Part shown: in pieces, positions 61,735 to 64,000 of the stretch
How the letters are laid out: each line of letters opens with the position of its first letter
How positions within the stretch are numbered: the stretch's first letter is position 1
Source: Nyssa sinensis
Taxonomy: Eukaryota > Streptophyta > Magnoliopsida > Cornales > Nyssaceae
Direction: 5' to 3'
Assembly: GCA_008638375.1 (NCBI GenBank)
Contig: CM018051.1
Location: 40,816,677 to 40,880,676, forward strand
Length of the DNA stretch: 64,000 nucleotides
Notes under the pieces: model-generated
The model's database searches: none
Told to the model about the DNA's origin: nothing
The model's input: only the letters and a program-made list of their open reading frames with translations
Position numbers and translations under genes: made by a program

Positions 61735-64000
61735 CCATAAAATACATGTATGGTTGCACTGTAGAGATCTAAAATATTAGAGAAAATTTTTCATTTTTGC
61801 TGGTAGGGCACTATTCATGCAATGTTTATCGGTAAAGTGCTATACATGCATCATTAGGCATAAGTCATGTTTAGGAGAATAATTTGAGTATGCCATTGAA
61901 GAGAACTATGCTTAGAATATTAAAATATACCTCCTGTGTGAATTGGAGCTTAATCAGAAACAGTTTGAAAAAATAAACCAAAAGGGCATCCCGGATGGAA
62001 CCGGCCAAACCCGGCCGCAAGCGAGAATAAATTTTTTTGAAAATTTTCATTTAAAATAATTTTAAAAACTTTTTTTAAAGCAAAATGTCGAATTGAGGGG
62101 TTTCGGGACAGGGTTGTAGTGTAACGGCGTACCCGAACTCATTAAGGGCCAAAGGGTCATTTTGCCCCCTTAGCCCCTTAACTATAAATACAGCACTTAG
62201 TGTAAAAAAATCACAAAAATGGTCTGGAAAAGCAGTAGCAGTCGTGCATAGAGAGAAAAGTGAAAGAAGCCTAGGGTTTTCCAAGCTTCAAGCCACCGAA
62301 ACACATCCCTAGGCTAGGATTCTCACAAGACTTCCTTCTATGAAGTTGTTCCTCTCGTCAAGGACTACATTCTAACTGATCGTTTTGGTTGCATAGTGAA
62401 CAAAACTCCCAAGGGTTGAGAAAAACCCTTTTAGGTATGATATTTTGCTAAGTAAGGAATAGGGTTAAGTTTAGAAGTATTTTATATGTTGATTGAATGA
62501 TTTATATGTTTACTTGCTGTTAGAAAGTCATTTAGTTAGTAGTTGCTGTGAAAACCTAGAGTTGGTAGTTTGTGTACCTATGTGTTCTTTGAGAATTTGT
62601 CAAAGTGATGAACATGTAACTTGTTTATATATTTGATTCATTACATTCTAGCTTATGTTCATGTAGAGAAACTCTTGTGGTTTGAGACTTATGATTTATT
62701 CCATGTGTTGGTACTTTATGTATTTATGATCTTTGAGAAATTTTTAGGTTGTGAATGTGTAATGTGTTTAAATGTGAAATTAATTGAATTACATATTAGG
62801 TTCATATAGACAAAGTTTTGTAATATAAAAGTTAAAGTTGTTTTGAGTACATTGCATTGTTTTAGGTATATACCATGTGTTTGATGAGATACTTCATTGG
62901 AATTGCATAGAAAAATCAAGGCATGTTGGCATAGTTTGAATCCTTAAAACATGGCGTGAGTTGAGAACTTTGGTGCTATGCATTATGAGGGTGCAAGTCC
63001 TTGTGGTGACAAACCCAAAAATTAGCCATTGGTACTCGCAAGCCAACGAGGTCCAGACCGTGAAGCGAGACATACAATTGATATCTACATGCCAATGGGA
63101 AAGAATCGTGAAGCGAGACATGGGTGTGGCATAGAGTTGCATATGTGTGTCATGCATATTGATATTGCATAGCATTGGGAGATTAGAGGGTTATAGCTTC
63201 TAAATGTACACTTGCACATGCCACGCCTTAAATCTTGTTCCTTGCATTAGCATTTTGTCATACCAACAGTTGAGCTGACCCCTCGTGGGATATCATATTA
63301 CAGATGAGGCTCCCTGTACTTGAAGACTTGATGAAGTTTTGAGGGATGGAGGAGAGGTGGACTACAGAGGATATTTGGCCCTTGGGGCATATTTAGTGTG
63401 CATAAGGGCATAGGCCCTAAGACATGTATATTCCATTGTGAGAAACTTATATATTATGAACACTACAGGCAAGGCCCTATAATTGTAATAAATATGAAGT
63501 TAGTGACCTTTAAGTTCAAGTTCATGTGTATGTATGATGGATTGTATAATTAAATGATGTATATTTAATTTTCATAAGATTGTAGCCATCGAGTGAGGAT
63601 GGAATGTGCAAGCCCTTAATTGTATGATATATCATGAATATTAGATGGGAAAAAGACTTAGAAAACAAAAGGGGCTATGTTGAAATTTTGAAAAAATTAA
63701 AGGATTTGTTAGGTGTGTAAAACACCCTTTAAATAGGTGAGAAAGATGTCAAAAAGGGGAGGTTAGAAACCTTGAAGAAGTGGGCTAAAAATGGGAAAAA
63801 AGTAGCCTTCAAAACTTGGGAAAAAATTAGGGAAATAGAGAAATTCAGTTGTAGTTGCTACAGTGTTTATGCAGAAAAATGAAAAAATCAGCCTCAATTA
63901 CTATAGTGAAAATGCAGAAAAATAGAGCAGCCCAGCCCCCTGCCGCCCAGCTGCGCTCCCACGCGCACCCAGCCATGCCCTGTGCGCGCGTGCCCTGTGC

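Larger units (their letters stand above)
43208..64000 (+). mobile_element. Gypsy element F with very long, multiply interrupted 3' LTR
   Basis: 5' LTR end (44087), PBS (44091), non-coding interior (44103-44954 and 48533-48741), purine tract TAAGGGGTGAAGAT (48728-48741), 3' LTR from TGTAATGAC at 48742. The interior totals only about 1.06 kb once the nested solo LTR is removed and has no gag-pol, so this is a deletion derivative or a non-autonomous (LARD-like) element. The 3' LTR is broken by insertions at 50109, 51820 and 61231 and leaves the window. The style is that of chromovirus Tekay/Del LTRs (inference). Confidence 0.6.
61231..64000 (+). mobile_element. Long Gypsy LTR, runs off the right edge
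   Basis: Starts TGTAACATCCCGACC inside GTACTCACT|TGTAA; the paralogous site at 43290 reads through. Contains (AT)n 61699-61731, a decayed antisense tRNA-like module (61595-61685) and the module ATTATGAGGGTGCAAGTCC ... GTGAAGCGAGACATGGGTGT (62970-63130) shared with 47580-47730 and, inverted, 55870-56000. The final 70 bases are GC-rich. Whether it is solo or full length cannot be decided here. Confidence 0.65.

Overview
This is plant nuclear DNA, most likely from a eudicot with a repeat-rich genome. GT-AG introns, both LTR-retrotransposon superfamilies, LINEs, TRIMs, hAT and MULE-like elements, AT-rich introns and a plant-specific receptor kinase all point that way. I cannot name the species. 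Only one host gene is visible: the 3' three quarters of an LRR receptor-like kinase of the LRR-VIII type (closest remembered relative Arabidopsis At1g06840) on the + strand. Thirteen exons lie between 5181 and 31754. Their splice phases fit and they carry no stop codons. The first exons (signal peptide, LRR N-cap and first LRRs) must lie left of the window.

Layout. 1-3810: a minus-strand Ty1/Copia element (A) nested in a plus-strand Copia element (B), inside an RLK intron. 5761-13279: a complete but decayed Copia element (C, minus) in the 10.3-kb intron after the first visible exon, itself split by a 2.2-kb hAT-like element with an 8-bp target duplication. 13341-13643 and 14229-14529: two complete TRIM retrotransposons of one family in opposite orientation, each with a perfect 5-bp target duplication. 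15558-16571: five small LRR exons. 16572-23529: an intron holding a direct-repeat element and a 5'-truncated LINE (minus) split by a TIR element. 23530-31754: the remaining ectodomain, transmembrane and kinase exons, with smaller TE relics in the introns. 32103-32606: a hAT MITE just downstream of the gene.

From about 32.8 kb to the right edge I see no host gene. First comes a Ty3/Gypsy Tat-like element: pol on the minus strand, an extra gag-like ORF antisense to pol, and roughly 103-bp tandem repeats between them. It is interrupted by a 4.3-kb solo LTR (36709-41052). Then comes a stack of long Gypsy LTRs (TGTAAYAYCCYGACC...GGGTCGTGACA type). A decayed element has a 5' LTR end, PBS, about 1 kb of non-coding interior, a PPT and a 3' LTR from 48742 onward. 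It hosts a solo LTR (44955-48527), a Pack-type hAT element (50109-51583), a solo LTR (51820-59437) that contains another solo LTR (55402-59041), and a further LTR from 61231 that runs off the window.

The observation most worth a second look is the hAT-like transposon at 50109-51583. It carries a genomic piece of a choline-transporter-like gene with its exon borders, behind an unrelated 5'-leader-like segment. The LTRs also carry tRNA-like A-box/B-box modules, all antisense to the LTR.
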